Positions 31,243 through 43,300 of a stretch of DNA of 64,000 nt are shown here, one piece after another. The translations under genes and the position numbers were made by a program. Each line of letters begins with the position of its first letter. The first letter of the stretch is position 1. The notes under the pieces are model-generated. The model saw only the letters and a list, made by a program, of their open reading frames with translations, searched no databases and was not told the DNA's origin. Source of the stretch: Nansenia antarctica (taxonomy: Eukaryota > Chordata > Actinopteri > Argentiniformes > Microstomatidae); the NCBI GenBank assembly GCA_963989245.1, contig OZ022339.1:55407295-55471294 (forward strand), written 5' to 3'.

Positions 31243-32536
31243 AGTTTGAGTTTGGCCGGTTTCTGAATGATGCTCTCCGAGATCAGTTTGTGTGTGGTCT
31301 CACAGGTGAAGCCTATCACAGACGGCTTTTGACAGAAAAGGATCTGACATTCAAGAAAGCCTGTGATATTGCCCTGGGACTCGAGCTTGCCCACAAGGAC
31401 ACCATGGAGCTGTCGGAGCGCTCAGAACGCCAGAAGGTTCTCAAGGTACATGACTCAAGAAGTGCAAGACGTGCACCCAAAACGCAGTATGCATCGGACA
31501 AAGCAAAGCAAGGTTGTTATCGGTGTGGAAGAGACAATCACCGACCCAGTAGGTCCAGTAGGACCAGGACCAGGTCCAGCACCAGGACCAGGTCCAGTAG
31601 CCCAGTAGGGTTAATGAGAAATGCCACAACTGTGGGAAGACAGGTCACGTGCAGAGTGTGTGTAAAAGTGCAAAACACACAGGAAGAACTCACAATGTGT
31701 CAGAGGAAGAGGAGGAAGGTGAAATTGAGACAGTTGAACTATTCAACATGTACACCGCTGAAGGACACAAAGAGGGAATATATGTAAAAATGGAGTTAGC
31801 TGGAAAACCAGTGAGTATGCAGTTGGACACAGGTGCTTCAGTTACCATAGCTCCGGAACATATCTACAGAGAACAACTGAAACAGTGCCCTCTCCAACCA
31901 GCTGCCGTCCGTCTCTCATCTTACACAGGGGACAGGATTCCTGTGTTAGGCCAGATACAGGTACCGGTCAAGTATGAAGGAAGAGAGTGGATGTTACCAC
32001 TGCTAATAGTAAAAGGCGACAAGACAGCCTTACTTGGCCGCAACTGGCTGAAACAGATAAAACTGAACTGGGCAGAGATCTTCAGTGTGAAAAATGACAA
32101 GCCAGTGAGTACACCTACACTCACAGCCCTCCTAGAGAAGCACAAAGGACTGTTCAAGGATGGCTATGGAAAGATGCAGGATTTCCAAGCGAAGGTCAGA
32201 GTTCAAGAGGGAACCAATCCTAGGTTCCACAAGCCCCGCCCTGTTCCCTATGCTTTAAAGGAAGCTGTAGAGAAGGAACTAGAACGCCGGGAGAAGAATG
32301 GCATCATCTCAAAAGTGGATAGGAGCGACTGGGCTGCCCCTATTGTCGTGGTTCCCAAGAAAGACCGCAGTGTGAGGATATGCGGAGACTACAAGGTCAC
32401 AATAAACCAGAGTATTCAGAAGGAAGAATACCCACTGCCAAACGTCGAGGATCTGTTTGCCACCCTAGCCGGGGGTAAGGTTTTCAGTAAGCTTGACCTG
32501 TCGTTTGCTTATCAACAGCTGATGGCTATGAACTGA
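31243..32536 (+). mobile_element. Gypsy gag-protease-RT fragment, right part
   Basis: Continues the gag left at 19904: EFGRFLNDALRDQFVCGLTG. Zinc-knuckle-like Cys/His clusters follow at about 31514-31545 and 31617-31670, separated by a GGTCCAG/GGACCA minisatellite that also shifts frame. The pol frame (31649-32536) has a protease with LDTGASVTIAP and LLGRNWL, then the RT fingers with RSDWAAPIVVVPKKD, RICGDYKVTIN and KLDLSFAYQQL. The reading ends abruptly after MAMN at a stop because pol is joined to foreign sequence. The RT palm with its YVDD-type motif, RNase H and integrase are absent. Not functional. Confidence 0.85.
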
Positions 32537-34419
32537 TGTCTCCACAGGTCTCTCTCCATACTCGTCCAACACTGTAAGAGATTGCGGACGCTTGACATCT
32601 CCATGTGTAAAGGTGTCTCCATAACAACAGTGGACCGCCTTCAATCACAGCTCCCATTTCTGGAGAACATCCACTGTGGGCGGGGCTGACCTCACTCTCA
32701 CACTCTGATTGGACGTCCTGAATGACTGAACTTCCTTGAATGACTGAAGGTCCAGCATGATTTCTCAGAAACACGCTGCTACCGCAATATCACATTAAAT
32801 AATTGGATAAACTACCTGATCCTTTTAATGATGATGAAAATAATATCTAATAGCTTCAGTAATGTGAGTATAGTATAAGTTGTGATCCCTTACTTGGACT
32901 GTGTGTACTGTATGCTCAATATGCTGGCAGGTTCCAGCAGTCAGAAACTGTCATTCTGTCTATCAGGGCTGGTAAAAGACTCAGTCTCCTGTCTGTCTTC
33001 TCACCATCTGACTGTGGACATGGCCCTGTTTAAGCACACTTAAAACTTATCCTTCTTTCCTCCTCTCCTTGAATATATCACTAATCTGACATGACTTGAC
33101 TGGTACAGGGTTTCCAAGCGAAGGTCAGAGTTCAAGAGGGAACCAATCCTAGGTTCCACAAGCCCCGCCCTGTTCCCTATGCTTTAAAGGAAGCTGTAGA
33201 GAAGGAACTAGAACGCCTGGAGAAGAATCGAATCATCTCAAAAGTGGATAGGAGCGACTGGGCTGCCCCTATTGTCGTGGTTCCCAAGAAAGACCGCAGT
33301 GTGAGGATATGCGGAGACTACAAGGTCACAATAAACCAGAGTATTCAGAAGGTAGAATACCCACTGCCAAACGTCGAGGATCTGTTTGCCACCCTAGCCG
33401 GGGGTAAGGTTTTCAGTAAGCTTGACCTGTCGTTTGCTTATCAACAGCTGATGGCTATGAACTGATGTCTCCACAGGTCTCTCTCCATACTCGTCCAACA
33501 CTGTAAGAGATTGCGGACGCTTGACATCTCCATGTGTAAAGGTGTCTCCATAACAACAGTGCACCGCCTTCAATCACAGCTCCCATTTCTGGAGAACATC
33601 CACTGTGGGCGGGGCTGACCTCACTCTCACACACTGATTGGACGTCCTGAATGACTGAACTTCCTTGAATGACTGAAGGTCCAGAATGATTTGTCAGAAA
33701 CACGCTGCTACCGCAATATCACATTAAATAATTGGATAAACTACCTGATCCTTTTAATGATGATGAAAATAATATCTAATAGCTTCAGTAATGTGAGTAT
33801 AGTATAAGTTGTGATCCCTTACTTGGACTGTGTGTACTGTATGCTCAATATGCTGGCAGGTTCCAGCAGTCAGAAACTGTCATTCTGTCTATCAGGGCTG
33901 GTAAAACACTCAGTCTCCTGTCTGTCTTCTCACCATCTGACTGTGGACATGGCCCTGTTTAAGCACACTTAAAACTTATCCTTCTTTCCTCCTCTCCTTG
34001 AATATATCACTAATCTGACATGACTTGACTGGTACAGGGTTTCCAAGCGAAGGTCAGAGTTCAAGAGGGAACCAATCCTAGGTTCCACAAGCCCCGCCCT
34101 GTTCCCTATGCTTTAAAGGAAGCTGTAGAGAAGGAACTAGAACGCCTGGAGAAGAATGGCATCATCTCAAAAGTGGATAGGAGCGACTGGGCTGCCCCTA
34201 TTGTCGTGGTTCCCAAGAAAGACCGCAGTGTGAGGATATGCGGAGACTACAAGGTCACAATAAACCAGAGTATTCAGAAGGAAGAATACCCACTGCCAAA
34301 CGTCGAGGATCTGTTTGCCACCCTAGCCGGGGGTAAGGTTTTCAGTAAGCTTGACCTGTCGTTTGCTTATCAACAGCTGATGGCTATGAACTGATGTCTC
34401 CACAGGTCTCTCTCCATAC
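32182..34419 (+). repeat. 929-bp tandem array, copies 1, 2 and left part of 3
   Basis: Units start at 32182, 33111 and 34040 (TTTCCAAGCGAAGGTCAGAG), an exact 929-bp spacing. Each unit comprises about 350 bp of Gypsy RT coding sequence, an LRR-like exon and non-coding sequence ending CTTGACTGGTACAGGG. Copy 1 is contiguous with upstream Gypsy sequence (GATGCAGGA before the unit). Later copies are preceded by GGTACAGGG, which marks the duplication junction. Copies differ by only a handful of substitutions, so amplification is recent. Copy 3 is cut at 34419 by a Gypsy insertion. Confidence 0.95.
32547..32689 (+). other. LRR-like terminal exon fragment in each array unit
   Basis: After TGTCTCCACAG (a plausible acceptor) the plus strand reads SLSILVQHCKRLRTLDISMC and KGVSITTVDRLQSQLPFLEN then IHC, a Cys-containing leucine-rich repeat of the kind found in F-box/LRR proteins. 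The expected ending GADLTLTL and stop is visible in another frame, so a small indel breaks it. Copies recur at about 33476, 44457 (start cut), 45372. The source gene was not identified. It is probably a host last exon captured next to the Gypsy fragment. Confidence 0.45.
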
Positions 34420-34832
34420 TGTTACACACCCGAAGGTAGTAACAAATAAGGGAGTCCACACATGCGTTTAAATGGTACAATTAAAGTTTTATTTACTTAA
34501 ATGAACCAAAATAAACTAAATAACATGTATATGATTATGGATAAGAATCAGTAGTGTAATTCATGAGTGAATGGTTGTATAATGGATGTTGTATGTGTAA
34601 GGTGTATGAACGTATGTAGTGTAAAACTAAAAGGCCCCAAAAACCAGGTACCCAGAGACCTTACCAACGGAACCCAAATCATAAGGAAGAGAGAGAGAGC
34701 TGAGGACACCCCTCTCATATATATATATCCCCAGCTCCCCAAACCCAGGTGACACCACTCAACCTAACGACCCACCCACTCTGCCCAGGCTCCAGCCACA
34801 GCCAATATGCAGGCAGAGTGGGAGGCGTCACA
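34420..34832 (-). repeat. 3' LTR of the Gypsy-like element
   Basis: 413 bp. On the minus strand TGTGACGCC...GGTGTGTAACA, with TG/CA ends. It matches 44107-44455 closely but has about 64 bp (around 34758-34822, holding CCACCCACTCTGCCCAGGCT) that the other LTR lacks. Confidence 0.9.
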
Positions 34833-35254
34833 TCCCCCCCCCCTAAAAAACATGGTTCCCCACTATACTAATCAAATAACTATAAACTTTGTCCCCACCC
34901 CCCCACAATAAGTAAACCCAAAATGCATCAATAATGCCATGTCCTACTCCTTCTCCTCACCACCCTGCTTCCACTCTCAGCAACCTCGGACCCCAGGAGC
35001 CATTTAAGAGAGTCCCCACTCCCACTCTCAGCAACCTCAGACCCTAAAAGCAATTTAAGAGAGTAAACAAACCGGCTAGCATGAAAAGGAAAAAAACAGG
35101 CAAATCAACAAAACACAAGCAAAACATTTAAAGAAATTAAGGCTTCATAGTACACAGCGTCTTATCTTGTGCACCTCCTATGGCCACAAACAACCTGCGT
35201 CGAAAACCATCGACATAGACACCAATCTCATCCGGCGACATAGATATAAATTGT

Positions 35255-35872
35255 TCAAGTAACCACACCAATTACCCCCTCTGCCCCCTGAGTGGTACTT
35301 GGCGCGTCGCGCGCCCTGGTAATTTCACCGGTAACAATACTGGCTGGACACGCCATGCCAGCCCCGTCCAATCGAATTGGACTCGGCGATTCTTGAGTGA
35401 CAGACCCATCTGCCCACACTCGCACCCCAGCAATATCGTTACCCAAAATGATGTCTACACCTTCAACAGGCAACTCAGCGCGCACACCCATTTGTACGTC
35501 TCCATTCCCCAACCCTGAAACGAGAGACATATTATGCACGGGCACCGGGAACACAGACATACCCATCCCTCGAATCAAACTAACGTCCCCTGTGTCAGTT
35601 TCCGATGAAAAAGGTAACACAGAGGCACGCACAAACGAATCTATCGAACCAGTGTCCCGCAGTATCTTTACCGGCAGCCGATGTTCACTGCCCTGCAACG
35701 ACCCAAACCCATCAGAAATAAACGACCGATACTTTTCCAAACACGGTACCGACGGCAATGCCACTGGATCGAATGAATTGGCCAGTAACGCCGGTTTCAC
35801 CTGTGTGTTAGGGAATCTATTTTTTGCTTTTAATACTGGACATTCCCGTACCCAATGCCCAACCCCTTGGCA
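35255..35872 (-). CDS. Gypsy-like gag end and aspartic protease
   Basis: Continues the gag frame from 38883 after the inserted hAT. The remaining ligands of a CCHC zinc knuckle lie directly at the insertion edge. Downstream is a retropepsin-like domain: LPVKILRDTGSIDSFV (catalytic DTG) and VDIILGNDIAGVRVW. The frame ends in a stop at 35255. No RT follows; only the polypurine tract and LTR lie beyond. Retropepsins of Gypsy elements cleave gag-pol. Here it would process at most its own gag. Confidence 0.75.
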   Translation of the reverse strand, partial: CQGVGHWVRECPVLKAKNRFPNTQVKPALLANSFDPVALPSVPCLEKYRSFISDGFGSLQGSEHRLPVKILRDTGSIDSFVRASVLPFSSETDTGDVSLIRGMGMSVFPVPVHNMSLVSGLGNGDVQMGVRAELPVEGVDIILGNDIAGVRVWADGSVTQESPSPIRLDGAGMACPASIVTGEITRARDAPSTTQGAEGVIGVVT

Positions 35873-35880
35873 ATAGTGAC

Positions 35881-38874
35881 CAGTGTTGCCACAGTTACTT
35901 TGAAAAAGTATTCTGATTACTGATTACTGATTACTCCTTTAAAAAGTAATCTAGTTACTTTACTGATTACTTGATTTTAAAAGTAACTAAGTTAGATTAC
36001 TAGTTACTTTTTTAGTTACTATTGGCAGCTGCCTAGGCACCCGAACCCCCCCCCCCCGCAACATAAAAATGAAAACTGTTTTTGCCAAAACTCACTTTCT
36101 TTTAACAGTAACTTAAATTACATAATTAAACTTTAAACAATAACTTAAAACAACAAAATAAAGAGTCTTTCTTTGCCTCACCCAACATAAATACTTGTTT
36201 TTAAACAATAAAATAAATATAATCTTTATTTAACACAGTAACTAGCAAGGAGTGGTTTCACAAAACCTAAAACCTACCCTGACCATTCAGATATGATCCT
36301 AATATAATCCTAATCCTAAACTGGGTGAGTCTGAGTTTATCAATGAAGAGTGAACTCAGCTGTCAAGACTGGAAGGAGGCCATGAACACGCTATGGAGGC
36401 CATGAACACGCTATGGAGGCCATGAACACACTATGAGTGAAACAGTGGAGAGGGGCGAGTAAACCAGTGGTTGTATCTCATTAACAGAAGCTTCTCAAAC
36501 CTCTTGTCAGAAAGTCTGTTCCTTCTAGGCGTGAGCACCAAACCTCCCAGACTAAAGAGCCGCTCTACAGGAGCGCTAGATGGGGTTGGAGTGTTATACT
36601 TCAAGAAAATGTTCTTAATGTTTGGATACTGATTCAGAATCTGAAGCTCATGCCCTGACCTCAAGTAGTCCATGACTTCCTTTTCTGCCGAGTAGGTCTC
36701 CTCTGGCTCTGCCTCAAAAGCAAAAAAGTCCATCTCGCCTTGGTTGGCAGTCGTGGTGGGTACACTGGCAGGGCTCTGTGCTGCAGGAGCAGTTTTGCGA
36801 CATTCTGCTGTGAGAAGCTCCTTTACTTGCTCCCTCCTACCTTCATCTCTCAGCCATCGGAGTTTGAATTTTGGACAACTAGCAGCTGCGAGAAGGGCAT
36901 CTTTGTTGTCCAGCACACTGGCAAAACGAGTCTGGATAGCCTGAAAGATATAATTTGATATGTTTATTATTATCTAGTTGTAGCCTATAAGGTCTATTAT
37001 TTATACCTTTATTTACTAATTATGTATGCAATTAGTTTGTGCAACTGACAAACTACATACTGCAGTATGGTGTGACTCTGCTCCATGTTCATGAATAGTG
37101 CAATGAAAATGTATTTATTTATCTTTAAGATGGAACAACATAGCATACCTGCACTATGGCATCTGGAAGGCCTGCAGTCATCTTGGATAGGGTGTCTTTC
37201 ACAGCAAGGGTCTTCTGCATCAGGACTTCAAGTGTGGGCAGTAAAGTCCCATACGGACAGTCACCTTGTAGGATATCCAGTGCTATAGTTAGAGGCTTCA
37301 TGACGGTACAGTACTCATGCAGGTACTGGTACTCCTGGTCTTTGAAGCACTTCACTCCCAGCTTGTTGCACAGAGTAGTCAGCTCATTCATGGGGATTTC
37401 TGCGATTCTCTTTATGGCTTCGTAAAAGGAATTCCACCTTGTGGATGTCGGTACCAGGAGCTTTCTTTTGTTAACCTCCTCCACCGTTTCTGACGCAACG
37501 GTAGATCGGCTTGCTTTCGTCCAGAGAGCTGTGCATTTTGCTGTGCTGCTGCTATACACAGCCTTGCTCTCTGGTTTGGAAGTGATGTACTTCTCCACAT
37601 CACTTGTAGAAATAAGGTTGAGGGTATGTGAAGCACACCTTTGGTGCGGGGGAAGAATCAGCTGGCCATCACTATCATCCTCAGCTGATAGGATTTCTGA
37701 CACATCTAAAAAAGTGACATCATCCGTGGCCTCCTCCACCGTCTCATCATCGGACTCTGTGACAGCAGGCTGATAGACTTGAAATGCCTTGACAAAGTTA
37801 GATCCATTATCTGTCACTGTTGCTACTACTTTGTTGATTAGTCCATATGAAGAGTGAATGTTTTCGATTTCTGCACCAATAACATCATACGTGTGTCTAC
37901 CGCGGATTCTCCTACACGCCAATGCAGCCTTGTTGCGGTCTAATGTGGATCTACTAATCCAGTGGAGCGTTACTCCCATATAGCTCCTATTGTTAGCTGT
38001 CCAAATGTCCGCTGTAGTTGACACATAGTCGACCTCGTTCAGCGCAGCCTTCAGATGTTTTTCCATCTCTGCATACTCCTTCTCCAAGTACGAAGAAAAA
38101 GATGTTCTGTGAGGTAGCTCGGCATAGTGGGGATCTTGTTAATGATGGCACGGAAAGAGGGCGAGACAACTGTGTTTATGGGCAGCATTTCCTCTACAAC
38201 ATACCGCCCGACCAATTTATTCAACTCTCCCACACTTACAGGTTGTGATTTTGTAGGCCTACTGAAGTCCAGCATTTGTTGCTTGAGCAGTGTGGGACCT
38301 CCCGCAGAAGTCGAGGCCGCGGTCTCTGGGACTTTCTCCGCGAGCTTGACTGTGCTGTGCTGAGATTCCAAATGTTTCTTTAAATTTGATGTTGTGGTTT
38401 TACCACAGGACAATATTTTCTTTCCAGCACAGAGTGTACAACGAACATTTATGTTCTTGTCATCCTTTGCTGACACAAACTCAAAATAATCCCTATATTT
38501 CCAGCTAATTAACGCATATCTCTGTTCTCGCTCCATTGTGCAGGCTATACGCTTCTGTTTACACTGTGCAATCAGCGTGGTGATACACGTGAGCGATTCT
38601 GCTGCACCTCGTGTTGAAAACGTGATCACTGACGTCACTCCCCAAGACGCGAGAAAAGCAATAAATGTTTGTTTACTATCGAACATTACAAAGAAATACT
38701 GCATTTAGCCTAAGTTATGAGGTAGTAACGCAATAGTAACGCACAGTCACTTGAATAAGTAACTTTAATCCGATTACTGATTTGGAAATAGTATCGCGAT
38801 AGAATACTCGTTACTGGGAAAAGTAATCAGATTAGAGTAACACGTTACTTAGTATCGCGTTACCGGCATCACTG
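35881..38874. mobile_element. hAT transposon, 2994 bp, inserted in the Gypsy gag
   Basis: Ends CAGTGTTGCCACAGTTACTT on the left and, as reverse complement of the right end, CAGTGATGCCGGTAACGCGA. The 8-bp TSD ATAGTGAC is at 35873-35880 and 38875-38882. Sub-terminal arms are rich in GTAACT and GATTACT repeats. It carries a minus-strand transposase gene. Confidence 0.95.
36431..38536 (-). pseudogene. hAT transposase with BED finger, two exons, frameshifted
   Basis: Likely start at 38536 (MEREQRYALISWKYRDYFEF). A BED-type finger follows (VRCTLCAGKKI and NLKKHLESQH). A single-base frameshift lies near 38090; the second frame opens with EKEYAEMEKHLKAAL and has STTADIWTANNRSYMGVT, GSNFVKAF (second acidic region nearby), QRCASHTLNLIS and STRWNSFYEA. 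A GTATGC donor at about 37147 and a TTTCAG acceptor at about 36939 define one intron. The last exon has the dimerisation motif TPSSAPVERLFSLGGLVLTP RR. All core blocks are present but the frameshift should inactivate the copy unless it is a sequencing error. Confidence 0.8.
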
Positions 38875-38882
38875 ATAGTGAC

Positions 38883-39921
38883 ACAGTGCGCCGTCAACAT
38901 TCACATCAGAGTAAAAATTCGGACGAGGAGAAAAACTCTCCCTTCGAACTCTCTCCGTACCTGGCCCACTACAATTACCTTTGCGAATCAACACATATTC
39001 ATCGGCCAGGACGGCTGCGTCACTCGCCGTCTTCGCCTTCTGCTCTGTAATATAAGTTGCCACATTATTAGGTAACGAGTTCTTAAATTGTTCCAATACC
39101 ATCAGGTCACACAGTTGCTCAAAAGTTTCTACCCCAGATGCCGAACACCACCGGGTAAACGGGGTAACCAGATCACGTGCAAACTCCACGTGAGACTGCT
39201 TATCTCCCTTTGTCCATGTTCGGAACCGCTGTCTATATGCTTCCGGTACCAGCTCATAGGCTCTAAGCACCGCTGATTTAATACGTTCGTAACATTTACA
39301 ATCAGCGGGACCCAACGCGGAGTATGCTTTCTGGGCTTTACCGGTAAACACACATTGTAACAGTATTGCACGATCCTCATCAGGCCAGTTTCTACCGTCC
39401 GCCAAACGCTCGAATAATAAAAAGAATGTATCTAGGTCATCTTCATTAAATGGTGGAAGCAGACGCAACCGTCTCGTTAAATCACTCCATGTAGCTGCCC
39501 CCAACAGGTCGACCCTATCCTCCGATGACCTGGGCAGCCTACCCTCGCTGATCATACGTAGTTTCTCGTGTTCTAAATCTACTTTAGCAAGCTCAGTCCT
39601 TTGTTTGATTTTTTCAAGCTCCAACTGTGTCTGCGTAGATTCCAACTGTAACTGCGTCTGTGTTTGCTTCAAAATCAAAAGCTCTTTCTGTTGTTCAAAC
39701 CTTAACGTGGTGAACACACCAGACTGAACTTCCTCCATTTGTTTGAGAACACCTCCCACTACCAACCCAGATTTTAAACTGGCCATGACATCTTCCTTTA
39801 GTCTTTTACTAGGAATTTCAATCTCATAATGTTCCGCAATAGACAACAACTGGTCCTTAGTACACCGATCCAATAGTTCTACTGATGGGGACCTCACAAA
39901 CTCCTCTATAATTGAGGCCAT
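38883..39921 (-). CDS. Gypsy-like gag with SCAN-like capsid region
   Basis: ATG at 39921. The N-terminal half is a Glu/Gln/Leu-rich coiled coil with LKQTQTQLQLESTQTQLELE. The C-terminal half is a capsid region with LLPPFNEDDLDTFFLLFERL, QCVFTGKAQKAYSAL, YRQRFRTW and LVLEQFKNSLPNNVATYI, which resembles the SCAN-type dimerisation fold of Gypsy gags. The frame is intact until the hAT inserted at 38874. The zinc knuckle is split at that point. Gag forms the particle that packages element RNA. Confidence 0.8.
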
Positions 39922-40329
39922 AGTAACCTATGCAACCAAAGAAAAAAAAAACTAAATCACAAACCCTAACACTGAGACCATCAAACTGCGATAACCAAGT
40001 ATAAGACAGACAGCCCACTTTACCTGGAACTTCCCCAGCCCTAACTTAAAAATAACTACCTAACTAACTAACTCAAACCCTAGTCTTCGTGCCGCTACTG
40101 GTGGGAGGTATTTATGCACTAAATCCCAGTGGGCAGAAGAGAACACTGCAAAACAGCGCCCCCTCCTGGACCATGGACGTGCCCCTGAGACAAATGCTCT
40201 ACCCACGGTTGCAGCCACACTAAACCACCCAAGACAAATTCCCCTATTGGGAACAAGCCTATCTATACCTAACAGGGGATTTAACGGTTCCTACCAAGTA
40301 CACTGACTATCCCAACCCAGTATCGCAGT

Positions 40330-43300
40330 CAGGGACGCGGGAAGGGGGGTGCTGAGGGTGCTGCAGCACCCCCTAGCGGCAGGCAGAAGGAGCTCCTCCT
40401 GCCTGAAAAAAAATAAATAATAATAATAATAATTTAAAACAATATAATAAATATTGTTGCTTTTGGGAATACAAATAAATGTGTTTTTTGTAATAAATGT
40501 AAAAATGTGTTTGTTAGTTTTAATTTTAGTGATCACATGGTCATCCAGGTCATATCCTGCTAGGGACTTGACATCCGAGTTAGCTATCAGCAGGTGCAAG
40601 TTCAACATGGCGCAAAAACGAATCTCTGAGTTCTTTAGCAAAAATGCTAAATCAACCAGAACTATTGAAGTGGAGCTGGAAGAAGATGCTGATGCAGGGG
40701 CAGGGCCTTCTTCCACTTTGCCCACAGACCACCATCCTACCCCATCCAGTGTAGCAGCAGGACCTAGCAGGTCTGAGGCTTACGTTAGCCCTAGCCAACA
40801 CAGACCAGGAGGAGACCAGGCGGTCCCGCCACCCCCACCCCCGTTTGACGAGCCGTGTCGACCAGACATACGTTTTCCTGGGAGGAAAATTGGAACAGAG
40901 ACATTCGAGCGGTCATTTCAAAAAAGCTGGTTTACCAGGTGGAAATGGTTGCATTATGTCACTGAAAGAGACACTGTTCTTTGCTTCTGTTGCAGTAAAG
41001 CTATAGAGAAAGGGTTAAGGCACCACGACAGAAAGACAAGTGCATTTACAGTAGGAGGCTTTTGTAATTGGCGGAAAGCAACGACAAAGTTTAGCCAACA
41101 CGAGATGTCTGACATGCATTCAGAATCTGTGAGATTGCTTGCTTCGCTTAACAACACTCCCATTAATGCTCTACTGTCGGACGTTGTTGAGAAAGAGCAA
41201 CAGACGGCCAGAAACGTATTAGAGCTGATATTCAGATCCATCAGATTCTTAGGCAGCGAAGGGCTTCCGTTAAGAGGCAATAACAATCGAGATGGAGTGC
41301 TTTGGAAACTGATGATGGAGCGGACATACGCGTTGCCAAAATCCCGTGAGTGGCTACAGCGAAGAGACAACTGGATGTCCGACACCATTCAAAATGAAAT
41401 ACTCGAAATATTTGCTCATGCTGTTCAAAGAGAAATTATTTCAGAAGCGAGAGAGCGTCACTTCTATGGTCTAACTGCAGATGCGACCACTGATGTGAGT
41501 ATTTCAGAGCAGTTTTCCATTTGTCTGCAATATGTGGATTCAAAACTGGAGGCAGTGAATGTTTTCCTCGGGTTTTACAGTGCGCCTGATTCAACTGGAG
41601 AAACACTTTTTTCATGTATCAAAGATGTTTTTGTGCGCTTGAATTTGCCACTGGAGCGTCTAACGGGATTTTGCTTCGATGGCGCTGCTAATATGTCGGG
41701 GCGCATGCAAGGCGTGCAAGCAAAACTGAAAGAGCAGTGTCCAAATGCATTATATGTGCACTGTAGTAACCATGCACTAGATCTGGTACTTCAGGAAGTG
41801 GCGAGGGAAGTTCGTGTTGTTGCAGACACATTCAACTTTGTACGGGGTGTCTCGGTGGTGATAGGGGAGTCGTCAAAGCGTAAGGCGCTGTTCCAGTCTA
41901 TGTTTGGAATTGGTAGTGATGATGAGGTGGTCTGCAACTTGTTGGCATTATGCCCGACTCGATGGGCCGTACGCACAAAGGCTATTTTACGGGTTGTCTC
42001 CTCATATACAGCCGTTTTGGAGACACTGAAGACGTTAGAGCAAGATAAGACAGTCAGGGGAGATACTCGTGCAAAAATATCAGGTCTATACAAACAAGCC
42101 ACAAAAGCCAGAACATACTTTGGACTTTTGAGCTGTGAGGCTCTTTTTGGACCGTGCGAGGCCGTAGCCAGAAGTCTCCAAAGTGAGAAGGCAAGTGCGA
42201 GTGGGGCATTGGAGTGTGTGAGTGCGTTACGACAGCGCATCCATGCACTGAGAGAAGATGGATTTGTCCAGGAGATCACTTCCAAAGTGACCGCTTGTGC
42301 AGAAAAAAACAAACTGCAAATGCCCCTTCCTCCACGAACCAGCAGAACCCCTGCCCGCTTAAGGGATACAGAGAAGACCGAGGCCGTTGTGACTGATGTA
42401 GGAGAGCAGCAGTGGCGGCGCGAGTTCTATGAGGCCTTGGATCTTGTGACAACCGAGCTGGATCGCCGATTCGACCAAGAAGGACTGCAAGTTGCTGCCC
42501 TGAGAGAGCAAACCATTATAAATGCCGCAAATGGAGTATACTCAGGGTTGACTGAGATCACGGCTGCACAGGTCCCCGATCAGCTTGACAAATGTCGTCT
42601 ACATATGCAGCTCACAATGCTTGGTGACCTCTCCAAAACCAAAGGACTCAAGTCAGCTCAAGATGTTGCTGGATTCTTCGGAGGACTGCATCCCCAAACA
42701 AGAGAGCTACTCACAGAGGTGGAGAAGTTTATAGAGCTGTGTCTATGTCTACCTGTTTCCGCGGCTTCTTCTGAGCGGTCCTTCTCTACCCTTCGCCGCC
42801 TCAAAACATGGCTAAGGAACAACATGACACAGAGACGACTCACACACCTGACGTTACTGCACGTCCACAGTGACATTCTTGAACGGATGGACATCCAGCC
42901 ACTGATGAGGACATTTATCAACAACACACCCGAAAGGAAGTCCACCTTTGGGGTGTTCAAATAGGTAAGACATGCATTAATATTATACCTTTTTGGTTAT
43001 TGCCGCTGTGCAGTGTAATAGTTAATATCATGCTTGTGGTATTGTCATTATTATTCTCTTATGGATAGGCTATTATTGCTAGTGCCGCCGTGCATAATCT
43101 GTCTGTAATAATGGTCAACATCATGTTTGTGGACATTGTGGACACTGTGAGCTGAGTGGAAATTACTGTAAATTCCAACACATTGTTGGTAAACTATTTA
43201 ACTGTGGGGAACATGACGCGTTCCGACCTGCAGAGCAGAGGGAGCTATAGGACAGTTGGTGAAGGGATGAGGGTCCAATTGGCATCGGCTGATGTGTGGC

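Noticed and set aside
31545..31605. Programmed frameshift between gag and pol of the Gypsy fragment
   Set aside because: The frame change coincides with an expanded GGTCCAG minisatellite, so a repeat-length mutation is the simpler explanation.
32526..32774. 82-codon minus-strand frame repeated in the array (also 33455, 45351)
   Set aside because: Antisense of the LRR-like exon; repeats only because the unit repeats.
40454..40606. Extended N-terminus of the hAT transposase
   Set aside because: The frame is open upstream but opens at a TTG and is hydrophobic and unlike the family; the ATG at 40607 (MAQKRISEFF) fits transposase starts.
41791..42312. 173-codon minus-strand frame
   Set aside because: Lies antisense inside the intact hAT transposase.
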